Source: Trichobilharzia szidati (lineage: Eukaryota > Platyhelminthes > Trematoda > Strigeidida > Schistosomatidae). Taken from it: 64,000 nucleotides of DNA. The position numbers and the translations under genes are program-made. Location: NCBI GenBank assembly GCA_944472155.2, contig OX235277.1:19478804-19542803 (forward strand), read 5' to 3'. Numbering within the stretch: position 1 is the stretch's first letter; each line of letters opens with the position of its first letter. The notes under the pieces are model-generated. The model saw only the letters and a list, made by a program, of their open reading frames with translations. It searched no databases and was not told where the DNA came from. Positions 35,693 to 46,391 of this stretch are shown piece by piece.

Positions 35693-36747
35693 ATGACGCG
35701 GGCTGGTGAAAGCCTTCGGGAAGCCAGTCAGCCGATGTGCCTTCTTTCGATGAAAGCGAAAATAAGGATGGGGACGTGGAATATTCGTACAATGTACGAA
35801 GCTGGGAAGGCTGCTCAGGTAGCCGCAGAAATGAGGAGATATAGAATAGAAGTGTTGGGAATCTGCGAGAGCAGATGGAACGGATGTGGAAGGAGCCAAC
35901 TGCAAGCTGAAAAGAGACAATAATCTACTCCGGTCACCCAGAGGACAATCACGAGCACACCGAGGGAGTAGCCATCATGATGTCACCAACAGCGGCTAAA
36001 GCTCTCATGCAGTGGGAACCAATCTCCTCCAGGATAATGACAGCCAGGTTCAACTCAAAAGGAAAAAAGGTTACAATCATTCAGTGCTACGCGCCTACAA
36101 ACGTCTCAGAAAAAGAGAAGAAGGAGGATTTTTACAGTCAACTACAAACAGTAATGGACAACGTCCCAAAGAGCGATATCAAAATCCTGATGGGTGATAT
36201 GAATGCGAAACTGGGAGGAGACAATACAGGAAGAGAACTCACCATGGGTCGTGAGGCCCTCGGTGAAATGAACGAAAATGGTGAACTCTTCTCAGACTTC
36301 TGCGCCTTCAATGATTTGGTGATTGGTGGCAGTGTGTTCAAACACAGGGATATACACAAGGCAACATGGATTTCACCAGATGGACACACCAAAAGCCAGA
36401 TAGACTACATTTCAATCTCAAGGAAGTGGAGACGGAGCCTACTGGACACAAGATCGAGGAAAGGAGCAGATGTGGGTTCAGACCACAATCTAGTACAAGG
36501 GATTTTCAAGGTGAAGCTTAAAGCCTCGAGGATACCTGGGGATAGGCCACAATGCAAGTTCAACACGCAAAAACTGAAAGACACAATCATACAGGACACT
36601 TTCACTGCAACTGTCAGAGCAAAGCAGGAAAAACTACCTGGCATCACTGAGGAATCATGTGTGGAAAACCATTGGAACTCTCTGAAGGTAATTTTCAACG
36701 AAACGTGCTCAACGGTTTTAGGAAGAAAGAAGAAACAAGACAAGTAA
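35693..36747 (+). pseudogene. RTE endonuclease domain of the copy III element
   Basis: From ATG at 35,693 the frame gives GTWNIRTMYEAGKAAQ and GICESRWNG (catalytic Glu). It shifts near 35,905, where two extra bases follow CAACTGCAAGCTG relative to the arm copies. From about 35,930 the new frame gives MGDMNAKLGGDNTGRE, IGGSVFKHRDIHKATW, QIDYISISRKWRRSLLD and GSDHNLVQG, so all endonuclease residues remain. It ends at TAA 36,745-36,747, where the arm copies have GAA (Glu) before the Trp. The frame is the same before and after this stop, so the reverse transcriptase belongs to the same polyprotein. Confidence 0.9.
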
Positions 36748-36789
36748 TGGCTCTCAACGGACACTTGGAAGCTAATAGAGGAGAGGAGA

Positions 36790-38619
36790 ATGGTGAGAGA
36801 GAAAATGATTCAATGCAAAGATGGACAAGAGAAAGAGATGCTGAGATCAACTTACAGAGTACTGGACAAAGGAGTGAAGAAGAGTGCCAGGAAGGACAAA
36901 AGACAATTCTACGACAACCTGGCTACTGAAGCTGAGAAGGCAGCAGGCAAAAGGGACCTGAGGACACTATATCAGACAACCAAGTCTCTATCCGGGAAGA
37001 GATCAACACAAGTGAAAACTATAAAAGACAGCCAAAGTAACCCAATTACCAAAGAAGAAAGACAGATTAAACAATGGGCGGACCACTTCAAAGGACTCTT
37101 GAACCGACCACCACCTACAACTCGTCCAGTAATACCAACAACAGCACGTACACAACTGCAAGTTGACACCAATCCTCCAACGAAAACTGAAGTCATGAAT
37201 GCAATCAAGCTTCTGAAAGCTGGAAAAGCAGCTGGACCAGATGGAATACCCCCGGAAGCACTGAAAGCGGACCCAGAAACGACGGCAGATATGCTGACTC
37301 CATTTTTGCAAAAGATCTGGAAAGAGGGAAAGGTGCCTACTGACTGCAGGGAAGGTTACCTGGTGAAACTACCAAAGAAGGGCGACCTGGGACTCTGCAA
37401 GAACTGGCGAGGAATCATGCTCCTGTCGACGCCAAGTAAAATCCTGAGTCGCATCATCCTGGAGAGAATCAAGGACGCGCTGGATACAGAACTCCGACCA
37501 GAACAAGCTGGATTCAGGAAAGGCAAATCATGTTCTGACCAAACTGCAACTCTACGCATTATCATTGAACAAAGCATGGAATGGCAATCAAATCTCTACC
37601 TCAACTTCATAGACTTTGAGAAGGCCTTCGACAGCGTTGACCGCGAAGTAATTTGGAAACTACTCGAGTACTACGGCGTACCGCAAATGTTCATCAACCT
37701 TATTCAACAACTGTACGACAACGGCACATGTCAAGTGATCCACAACGGAAAACTCAGCGAAGCGTTTGGAGTAAACACAGGAGTCAGACAAGCGTGCTTA
37801 TTATCACCAATGATATTCTTGATTGTGGTGGACTGGATTATGCGTCAGACAGTGGGAAACGAGAAGACAGGGATATCCTGGACTGACGTGAAGAACCTAG
37901 AAGACCTGGATTTTGCGGATGATTTATGTTTGATGTCACACAAAATCGAAGACTTACAAGCAAAAACCGACAAACTGGTCGAAGAAGCAGCAAAGACAGG
38001 ACTCCAGGTGAACATAGACAAGACGGAGGTTATGAAAATAACCAACCAACAACAGCAGCAACATCCAGTGCCAATCACCATCAACGGGAGGGATTTGAAA
38101 GAGGTTACTTCTTTCACTTATCTGGGGAGCATTGTCTCAACCACAGGAGGAACGGACGAGGATGTCAAATCGAGAATCGGGAAGGCGAGAAACACATTCA
38201 TCAACCTGAAACCAATCTGGAAATCTTCGTCACTCACCATCAACAACAAAATTCGGATTTTCAATACAAACGTCAAGTCAATTTTGCTTTACGGATCAGA
38301 AACTTGGCGGGTCACCAAGAATATTTTCAACAGGTTGCAGACCTTTATCAACAACTGTCTTCGCTCCATACTGAAGATTAGATGGCCAGAAAGAATCACA
38401 AACAAGAAGCTATGGGAACAAACGAAACAGGAACCAATCGCCCAACAAATATGCAGGAGGAAGTGGAGATGGATTGAACACTCGCTGCGGAGGCCGTTGA
38501 GTGACATCGCGCGTCAAGCCCTCGAGTGGAACCCGAAAGGGAAGCGGCGAGTGGGACGTCCAAGGGTGACATGGAGGAGATCGTGTGAGGAGGAGATGAA
38601 ACAGTATGGAATAACATAA
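36790..38619 (+). CDS. RTE reverse transcriptase of the copy III element, open to its natural end
   Basis: 609 residues from an in-frame ATG. Motifs in order: AGKAAGPDGIPPEALK, NWRGIMLLSTPSKILSRII, RPEQAGFRKGKSCSDQ, FIDFEKAFDSVDRE (motif A, 37,606 on), TGVRQACLLSP (motif B, where Gly of RQG is Ala), LDFADD (motif C, 37,906-37,923), and the C-terminal RRVGRPRVTWRRSCEEEMK to the stop at 38,617-38,619. The enzyme copies element RNA at the nicked target. The motif B change may lower activity. It is separated from the endonuclease only by the TAA at 36,745. The 3' UTR is short (about 100 bases). Confidence 0.88.
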   Translation: MVREKMIQCKDGQEKEMLRSTYRVLDKGVKKSARKDKRQFYDNLATEAEKAAGKRDLRTLYQTTKSLSGKRSTQVKTIKDSQSNPITKEERQIKQWADHFKGLLNRPPPTTRPVIPTTARTQLQVDTNPPTKTEVMNAIKLLKAGKAAGPDGIPPEALKADPETTADMLTPFLQKIWKEGKVPTDCREGYLVKLPKKGDLGLCKNWRGIMLLSTPSKILSRIILERIKDALDTELRPEQAGFRKGKSCSDQTATLRIIIEQSMEWQSNLYLNFIDFEKAFDSVDREVIWKLLEYYGVPQMFINLIQQLYDNGTCQVIHNGKLSEAFGVNTGVRQACLLSPMIFLIVVDWIMRQTVGNEKTGISWTDVKNLEDLDFADDLCLMSHKIEDLQAKTDKLVEEAAKTGLQVNIDKTEVMKITNQQQQQHPVPITINGRDLKEVTSFTYLGSIVSTTGGTDEDVKSRIGKARNTFINLKPIWKSSSLTINNKIRIFNTNVKSILLYGSETWRVTKNIFNRLQTFINNCLRSILKIRWPERITNKKLWEQTKQEPIAQQICRRKWRWIEHSLRRPLSDIARQALEWNPKGKRRVGRPRVTWRRSCEEEMKQYGIT

Positions 38620-39176
38620 AGGCAAGTGGAAAGAACAGCAGAAGACAGAAGCAAGTGGAGACGTGCAGTTGAAGCCCTATGTTCCACCAGGAACACAAGG
38701 GAACAATAATAATAATAATTATTATTTCAATGACGTTTCAGTTAAATTCAGCCGAACATGCACAAGTCCAGGTGAGAAAAAATTACGAAAGTACTCAATT
38801 ATCAACTTACACTCGACTGTATCGTCATATATAAGACACAAACCATTTTAATATTCACCATTCACGTATCATGCAAACGATAAAAAGATTTTAGATCTGT
38901 TAGAAATGAGAATCATAATATATGTGCATGTAAATATGAATTAGGAAGAGTTTAAAAAATGACCACCCGAAAATTTGATACATATACAAAGTGTAATACA
39001 AAATTGAAAAAACATTGTGAGGACACCAAGACATTGCTGATAATTAGGTTTCAGATTACATCTTATTAAGATAGATTAGTTGGAAAAGTTGCTTTCATGA
39101 GTATAAATCTGAAATCTACATAAGTACATAACAGAACCCATCATTTCAAACGGAAAATAATACACAATGTTTTGTT

Positions 39177-39904
39177 GTGGCTTATTATCAACTTCTAAAT
39201 CATTCAGAGATTTCTTCAGACTTTCGGTTGTTTGAGATAAATGTGAGCACCATTATGACACTACGTACTGACGCTCTATGGAGTCTTCTTGACATGAAGG
39301 ATAATGAGACTTCACTCCGTCTTACAAAACTAATAATGGATAACCTATATTTGCAGCTCCAGAAAAACAAATGAATATGTAGATACGTACAACAGTTGTC
39401 AAATTCCACAGTTCATCTTTGAGTCATTAGAGAAATTTGAACGAGAAGGAGATCGCTTTGAAGAACTATGTCCTGCAACTGAACTATATCAAAACCGTAT
39501 TCTTACAATTCCAATTAGTTATTACGTTTCAATATCCTTAGTAACTTTCCCCTTTCAGTATCATAGACATATGCCAGTTATTCGTAAGATAAACACGCAC
39601 TTAATTTGAAGAATTTGACAACTTGAAACCATACTCAACCAAACTACTTAAAACGGCCTTTCGTTTCATCTCAGATAATCATTTCAGTAAGAAACTACAG
39701 CAGAACATACTAAATGACTACTGCTGTTCTTCAATTTGTCCATATTCACACCAAACGTCGGAGCATTCAAGAAGACTCTGGTTGCTTGATTTCAAACGAT
39801 CAGGATCTTTTTCCAGAATTAAAATTATAATTTCCACCCACACCTTCAGTGTAATATGTCCAGAAAGTTATACTAGAGGAAATATTAGGATACACCTGTC
39901 TTGA
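39177..39904 (+). pseudogene. Exon-like segment in tandem unit copy III
   Basis: Copy of the segment described at 26,730-27,457. It shares with copy IV the changes TTTGAGATAA for TTGGAGATAA and GAGACTTCACTCC for GATACTTCACTCT, marking a III/IV lineage. Confidence 0.3.
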
Positions 39905-40021
39905 TAGTTCACATTAATGAAAACGATGGAGATAGTGAACACGGGACCAGTGAATATAGCATTATAAGTGGTTATGAGTTATTTTTAACGTTAACCTCTG
40001 GATGGCTTATCTAAGTATTCT

Positions 40022-40047
40022 ATATATATATATATATATATATATAC
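40022..40047. repeat. TA microsatellite in copy III
   Basis: An expanded TA run where copies I and II have a short CAAATAAATATATA stretch. Confidence 0.8.
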
Positions 40048-40075
40048 ATAAGAGTCCTTATAATATTCAGTTAAA

Positions 40076-41936
40076 GACAAAAACACTTACCGCCTGATCA
40101 TGATTTTATGAACAGAAAAAGTAATGTATACTTGACTAAAGAACTAATACAACAGATAACGGTCGAAATATTTTCGAAAATTGAACAAATGTCTAATTAA
40201 TCCACATGTTTTGGAAACAAGAGTAGTTGATGAGAACCACATAAGTGTCCAAATTATTTCTTAAGAGGTAATCAAAGATGCAGCGGAGAGAATTTTGAGA
40301 CAGTCAGATTTATAATTGTGTCATAGGCAAAAAGATGACTGCACAAATTTCTCTCGAACACAACTTCGATTACTGATAATACAATTTTGCTTGTAAACCT
40401 TTATGCACAAACTACAGATTGAATAACTTCGTCAAGAGAGGTGACTGAATGACCTAATACAACTTTGGTCTATGTTTGCTGTCCCAAAAAATATAATAAT
40501 GAACGATGCAGGGTATTTGAATGAGATAACTGGAATGATTGGCGTTCATCGGAAATTCCCAAAATTTCAACTTCTTTTAGTCCGTTGACAAAGACTGAGA
40601 AATGGTAAGCTGAATCAATGAAGGGAATGAAAGGAAAACTTAGTATTTGCAAAGAGTTGTGTTCTCTGAGCTGGCTGGTTTTATTGCCGGGATTTAGTCC
40701 TAGTTCGGGACACTTCAGAAGTAAACATCCATAGCACCACTGAGGATCAGACCCAAGACTTCAGGACTTTGAGACTCAGCTCACTGACCATTTGGCTGGT
40801 TGCACAGAGTCCTAAACAAAGGCAAAACGACTGTCCAGTACTCCTTGCTTTTCATACTGCCTTATCCTTGAAATCAGTCATACTCCATTCAACCAACACT
40901 AGAAAATAGTAATTGATAAGAAGAATAAATAAGGGTAATAAATGAAGAAGACATTGATAGCAATCAGTACACCATCAAGTAAACATGCTACATTGGTAAT
41001 CAACACAATTCTTACCGACTTTCAATAATATGAATAACAGAAAGTGTAAAACAGTTTTAGGTATGGAACTAATACAGAAGACAACTGTCGAAATATTTTC
41101 GAAAATTGAACAAATGTCTATTTAATGCACATGTAGTTTATCAGTTCCACAAAACTGTTTAAATTAATTTCGCAAAAGGTTACAAAATTGCAGTGGACAG
41201 AATGTTGACACAGTCAGATTTATAATTATGTCATAGGCAAAAAGATGACTGCACAAATTTCTCTCGAACACAACTTCGATTACTGATAATACAATTTTGC
41301 TTGTTAACCTTTATGCACAAACTACAGATTGAATAACTTCGTCAAGAGAGGTGACTGAATGACCTAATACAACTTTGGTCTATGTTTGCTGTCCCAAAAA
41401 ATATAATAATGAACGATGCAGGGTATTGGAATGAGATAACTGGCATGATTGGCGTTCATCGGAAATTCCCGAAATTTCAACTTCTTTTAGTCCGTTGACA
41501 AAGACTGAGAAATGGTAAACTGAATCAATGAAGGGATTGAAAGGAAAACTTAGTATTTGCAAACAGTTGTGTTCTCTGAGCTGTTTGGTTTAATTGCTGA
41601 AATTTCGTCATCCTTCTGGACAGCGAATTCGTCCTAGTCCGGGACACTTCAGAAATAAACATCCATAGCACCACTGAGGATCAGACCCAAGACTTTAGGA
41701 CTTTGAGACTCAGCTCACTGACCATTTGGCTGGTTGCACGGAGTCCTAAACAAAGACAAAACGACTGTCCAGTACTCCTTGCTTTTCATACTGCCTTATC
41801 CTTGAAATCAGTCATACTCCATTCAACCAACACTAGAAAATAGTAATTGATAAGAAGAATAAATAAGGGTAATAAATGAAGAAGACATTGATAGCAATCA
41901 GTACACCATCAAATAATCATCTTAAATCGTTAAATA
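40076..41936 (+). repeat. Two tandem monomers III-1 and III-2
   Basis: Starts at 40,076 and about 40,999. Monomer III-1 has lost ~25 bases that include the 3' half of the hammerhead-like motif (near 40,690). Monomer III-2 keeps it. The 5' ~200 bases of III-2 are the most diverged of all monomers. Confidence 0.87.
41618..41653 (-). ncRNA. Hammerhead-like motif, monomer III-2
   Basis: Core as in copy I except for two substitutions: GAAT where the others have GAAA's flank GAAAT on the minus strand (plus strand GCGAATTCGTCC), and TCCGGGAC in the stem II loop side. More degenerate than the other copies. Confidence 0.55.
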
Positions 41937-42431
41937 CAGCAAAACAGAAATAATTATGTATGATAAGATATATCTTGTGGTTATCTAGTCATGAATTTCG
42001 GCTGAATTCGCAATGACTCTCACATCTCTGAATAACTCAACTACCGGATGTTGAAATCTGTTGTCACCGGAATGGCCCTCACCAAAAGACTTATTTCAGT
42101 GTTGGGATCCATAAGAAGCGTAGGCACTTATGTGAATATATACACATATATACATAGATGAAGCACATCGCTTCTGCAAACAGCCCATTGCTAAACAGAG
42201 ACCCAACGCCAAAAGTTAACATTTGCTATTAGTGAGAGTCTAATGATGTCAATGAATTCAAAAATATCCTGGAGATAAATTACTATCTAACTGTCTCTTG
42301 TGGACTGAGGAAATTAAAACGGCGCTAAGAAACTGCCCACAATTTCAGAATAGCTTTGGATACACCGGGGACACCAAAGAATTCAATAACTAGACTGTTC
42401 AAAAATGTACCCCTTGACACGTGACTATTGG

Positions 42432-44820
42432 GAAATCCCTAACCTATTTCTCTTACCCGGACAATTTGTAGTTTGATTATTCTAATCCGGATGAAAGCCT
42501 TTTGAATCATTCTAGGCCTTTGTTGTTTAGAATTGAAATATGCTCACCTGGAATACGATATTTATTGTCTTTCTTATCAAGAAAATATGACTGGCATCAC
42601 AACCAGTTTATTACCAGTAGTAAGTCCATGTGACCATAGTGCGCTCAAATGTTGAATAAGACTGATATTCAACAAAGGTATGATTTGCAGCTGCTATTTC
42701 TTAAACTCCTTTATCTGGCTTGAGTAAACAGAATTCTGGTCAATAAATTCATGAAATCGGCTCTCAAAATCGTCTGAGTGAGGAAAGAAACCTAATGTGT
42801 GATCTAAGAAAATTAATTATATTCAAATATTATTTCAATGACGTTTCAGGTAGTTCAGAATAAACATGTAGTGCAGCAGGTGACAAATAATTAAGTATGC
42901 ACTAAATTATCAACTTACCCTTGACTGTATCGTCATATATAAGACACAAACCATTTTAATATTCACCATTCACGTATCATGCAAACGATAAAAAGATTTT
43001 AGATCTGTTAGAAATGAGAATCATAATATATGTGCATGTAAATATGAATTAGGAAGAGTTTAAAAAATGACCACCCGAAAATTTGATACATATACAAAGT
43101 GTAATACAAAATTGAAAAAACATTGTGAGGACACCAAGACATTGCTGATAATTAGGTTTCAGATTACATCTTATTAAGATAGATTAGTTGGAAAAGTTGC
43201 TTTCATGAGTATAAATCTGAAATCTACATAAGTACATAACAGAACCCATCATTTCAAACGGAAAATAATACACAATGTTTTGTTGTGGCTTATTATCAAC
43301 TTCTAAATCATTCAGAGATTTCTTCAGACTTTCGGTTGTTTGAGATAAATGTGAGCACCATTATGACACTACGTACTGACGCTCTATGGAGTCTTCTTGA
43401 CATGAAGGATAATGAGACTTCACTCCGTCTTACAAAACTAATAATTGATAACCTATATTTGCAGCTCCAGAAAAACAAATGAATATGTAGATACGTACAA
43501 CAGTTGTCAAATTCCACAGTTCATCTTTGAGTCATTAGAGAAATTTGAACGAGAAGGAGATCGCTTTGAAGAACTATGTCCTGCAACTGAACTATATCAA
43601 AACCGTATTCTTACAATTCCAATTAGTTATTACGTTTCAATATCCTTAGTAACTTTCCCCTTTCAGTATCATAGACATATGCCAGTTATTCGTAAGATAA
43701 ACACGCACTTAATTTGAAGAATTTGACAACTTGAAACCATACTCAACCAAATTATTTAAAATAGCCTTTCGTTTCATCTCAGATAATCATTTCAGTAAGA
43801 AACTACAGCAGAACATGCTAAATGACTACTGCTGTTCTTCAATTTGTCCATATTCACACCAAACGTCGGAGCATTCAAGAAGACTCTGGTTGCTTGATTT
43901 CAAACGATCAGGATCTTTTTCCAGAATTAAAATTATAATTTCCACCCACACCTTCAGTGTAATATGTCCAGAAAGTTATACTAGAGGAAATATTAGGATA
44001 CACCTGTCTTGATAGTTCACATTAATGAAAACGATGGAGATAGTGAACACGGGACCAGTGAATATAGCATTATAAGTGGTTATGAGTTATTTTTAACGTT
44101 AACCTCTGGATGGCTTATCAAAGAATTCTATACATACAAATATATATATATAAATACATAAGAGTCCTTATTATATTCAGTTAAAGACAAAAAAGCTTAC
44201 CGCCTGATCATGATTTTATGAACAGAAAAAGTAATGTATACTTGACTAAAGAACTAATACAACAGATAACGGTCGAAATATTTTCGAAAATTGAACAAAT
44301 GTCTAATTAATCCACATGTTTTGGAAACAAGAGTAGTTGATGAGAACCACATAAGTGTCCAAATTAATTTCTTAAGAGGTAATCAAAGATGCAGCGGAGA
44401 GAATTTTGAGACAGTCAGATTTATAATTGTGTCATAGGCAAAAAGATGACTGCACAAATTTCTCTCGAACACAACTTCGATTACTGATAATACAATTTTG
44501 CTTGTAAACCTTTATGCACAAACTACAGATTGAATAACTTCTTCAAGAGAGGTGACTGAATGACCTAATACAACTTTGGTCTATGTTTGCTGTCCAAAAA
44601 ATATAATAATGAACGATGCAGGGTATTTGAATGAGATAACTGGCATGATTGGCGTTCATCGGAAATTCCCAAAATTTCAACTTCTTTTAGTCCGTTGACA
44701 AAGACTGAGAAATGGTAAACTGAATCAATGAAGGGATTGAAAGGAAAACTTAGTATTTGCAAATAGTTGTGTTCTCTGAGCTGTTTGGTTTAATTGCTGA
44801 GATTTCGTCATCCTTCTGGA
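42432..44820 (+). repeat. Higher-order tandem repeat unit, copy IV, truncated
   Basis: Begins like the other units, with the exon-like segment at 43,285-44,012 and one monomer from 44,186. Homology to the monomers ends at CATCCTTCTGGA (44,820), inside the sequence that forms the hammerhead-like motif elsewhere. After this comes new sequence to the gap. Confidence 0.92.
43285..44012 (+). pseudogene. Exon-like segment in tandem unit copy IV
   Basis: Fourth copy of the segment at 26,730-27,457. Here the middle block can be read from an ATG at 43,445 as a 90-residue frame containing QIPQFIFESLEKFEREGDRF and ELCPATELYQNR. No known family was recognised. Confidence 0.3.
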
Positions 44821-45160
44821 GAACATATTCTGGGAATTTTCTTCATAGCATTAACTGTTTTTAATTTTCCCTGAATTTGGGAATTGCGTGTCCTTGTTAT
44901 CTACTTCGTGGTTGATACTCGAGTTACCTTTGTATCGATCATTTTTGATTAAATTCTTTTTTTCAATTGCAAGTTGATAAAAAATTATCAAACTTAATAT
45001 AAATCGACCACCAGTCACGAAGTTGGTAACCGGGAGACCGAATTCTTTCATTCATGTAGAATTTATATCAGTTCATTTCATGTTAAGACTTGCGTTGAAG
45101 ATGTTGTCCAGAAGGATGACAAAAGCTCTACAATTAAACCAACTAGCTCATAGAACACAA
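44768..45160. repeat. Foldback insert at the broken end of copy IV
   Basis: About 52 bases at 44,768-44,820 recur inverted at 45,107-45,160, with about 285 bases of other sequence between. The right copy (GTTGAAGATGTTGTCCAG on plus) belongs to the family of the foldback at 8048-8400. The 7-base arms GTTGTCC and GGATGAC around AGAA form a hairpin after the box TTGAAGA, again hammerhead-like but without a good GAAA box. Confidence 0.6.
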
Positions 45161-45182
45161 CAAATTCCAAATCATCCCCCAG

Positions 45183-45681
45183 NNNNNNNNNNNNNNNNNN
45201 NNNNNNNNNNNNNNNNNNNNNNNNNNNNNNNNNNNNNNNNNNNNNNNNNNNNNNNNNNNNNNNNNNNNNNNNNNNNNNNNNNNNNNNNNNNNNNNNNNNN
45301 NNNNNNNNNNNNNNNNNNNNNNNNNNNNNNNNNNNNNNNNNNNNNNNNNNNNNNNNNNNNNNNNNNNNNNNNNNNNNNNNNNNNNNNNNNNNNNNNNNNN
45401 NNNNNNNNNNNNNNNNNNNNNNNNNNNNNNNNNNNNNNNNNNNNNNNNNNNNNNNNNNNNNNNNNNNNNNNNNNNNNNNNNNNNNNNNNNNNNNNNNNNN
45501 NNNNNNNNNNNNNNNNNNNNNNNNNNNNNNNNNNNNNNNNNNNNNNNNNNNNNNNNNNNNNNNNNNNNNNNNNNNNNNNNNNNNNNNNNNNNNNNNNNNN
45601 NNNNNNNNNNNNNNNNNNNNNNNNNNNNNNNNNNNNNNNNNNNNNNNNNNNNNNNNNNNNNNNNNNNNNNNNNNNNNNNNN
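45183..45681. other. Assembly gap (499 Ns)
   Basis: A run of N. It separates the tandem repeat region from the right arm, so the join and the orientation across it are not shown by sequence. Confidence 0.99.
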
Positions 45682-46080
45682 ACCAGACTTTAATAATTTG
45701 CAATGATTTACTCAGTGAAAACGCAGCTGATTTCTAAAATTATAGCAAACTAAAGCAAATGCATTTATTGAAGCATTGTTTTGATGCTCGAAAATTTGAA
45801 CATTTCCATCTGAATTTGACTGAACTTCGTCAACTTCAGTAGTACCCAGCTAGTATTATTTTATTTGTCTATCCCGTCTAACAAATTCAAGCAAGAAAAT
45901 TCAGAGTGATTTCTGACAGTAATGTGATGATAATTTCATGTTGCTGCATTCCAGTCGAATACATACTGTCCATTTGTAAAACAAATAAAGAATTAATTAG
46001 AGGATCAAGCAACCAAAGTATGTTTGGCAGATTCCGACTAGACTTCTATGTATTTCTTAGAACTAAGTGAAAGTTCGCAC

Positions 46081-46382
46081 TGTTATGATGCTGGATCTTT
46101 TGTCACGAGGTCACTGCTTATCTACTGACCAGTGCTCATCTCGCTGGTAAAGCAGAACACGCGAGAATCAGCGGTAAAACCAGGTTCATTTATTATGACA
46201 AAAGTGACTGTATTCATACAGAAAATAAGGTAGACTGGAAATCAACCAATCCGGTTGAGAGTTGGAATTGTGCAAGCGTCCAATCAGAAGCAGGAACAAT
46301 TGCATGTCAACGACTTCTTAATAACGCGATAATAACTTGACTGATGACCTGATAATTGCATGTGTTTTGCCTCTTCCTAACA
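46081..46382 (-). repeat. LTR A (3'-most on the minus strand)
   Basis: 302 bp. One visible difference from LTR B near its end (GCTGGATC for GCTAGATC on plus). In all three LTRs of this arm the TATA-like site reads TATGAATA, not TATAAATA as in the solo LTR. Confidence 0.93.
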
Positions 46383-46391
46383 CCTCCCCTT

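Larger units (their letters stand above)
35496..38720 (+). mobile_element. Near-complete RTE-clade element with 13-bp target duplication
   Basis: A 3,225-bp element flanked by ATTATTTCAATGA at 35,483-35,495 and 38,721-38,733. Copies I, II and IV show the empty site, for example near 30,410. It starts close to the 5' end shared with the truncated copies in the arms and ends in an AATAATAAT tail typical of RTE 3' ends. Its single long polyprotein is broken only by one frameshift near 35,905 and one TAA at 36,745-36,747. It is the least damaged element of its subfamily here and inserted after the tandem units had formed. Confidence 0.95.
35086..42431 (+). repeat. Higher-order tandem repeat unit, copy III (interrupted by an RTE element)
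   Basis: Total 7,346 bp. Subtracting the RTE insertion and its duplicated 13 bases leaves 4,108 bp, the two-monomer size. Monomers start at 40,076 and about 40,999. Exon-like segment at 39,177-39,904. Confidence 0.92.

Noticed and set aside
25875..44820. CRISPR-like array of regularly spaced repeats
   Set aside because: Repeat units are kilobases long, no short repeat-spacer pattern or cas gene exists, and the sequence is eukaryotic.
45023..45706. Apparent open frame across the N run
   Set aside because: It consists almost entirely of undetermined bases.
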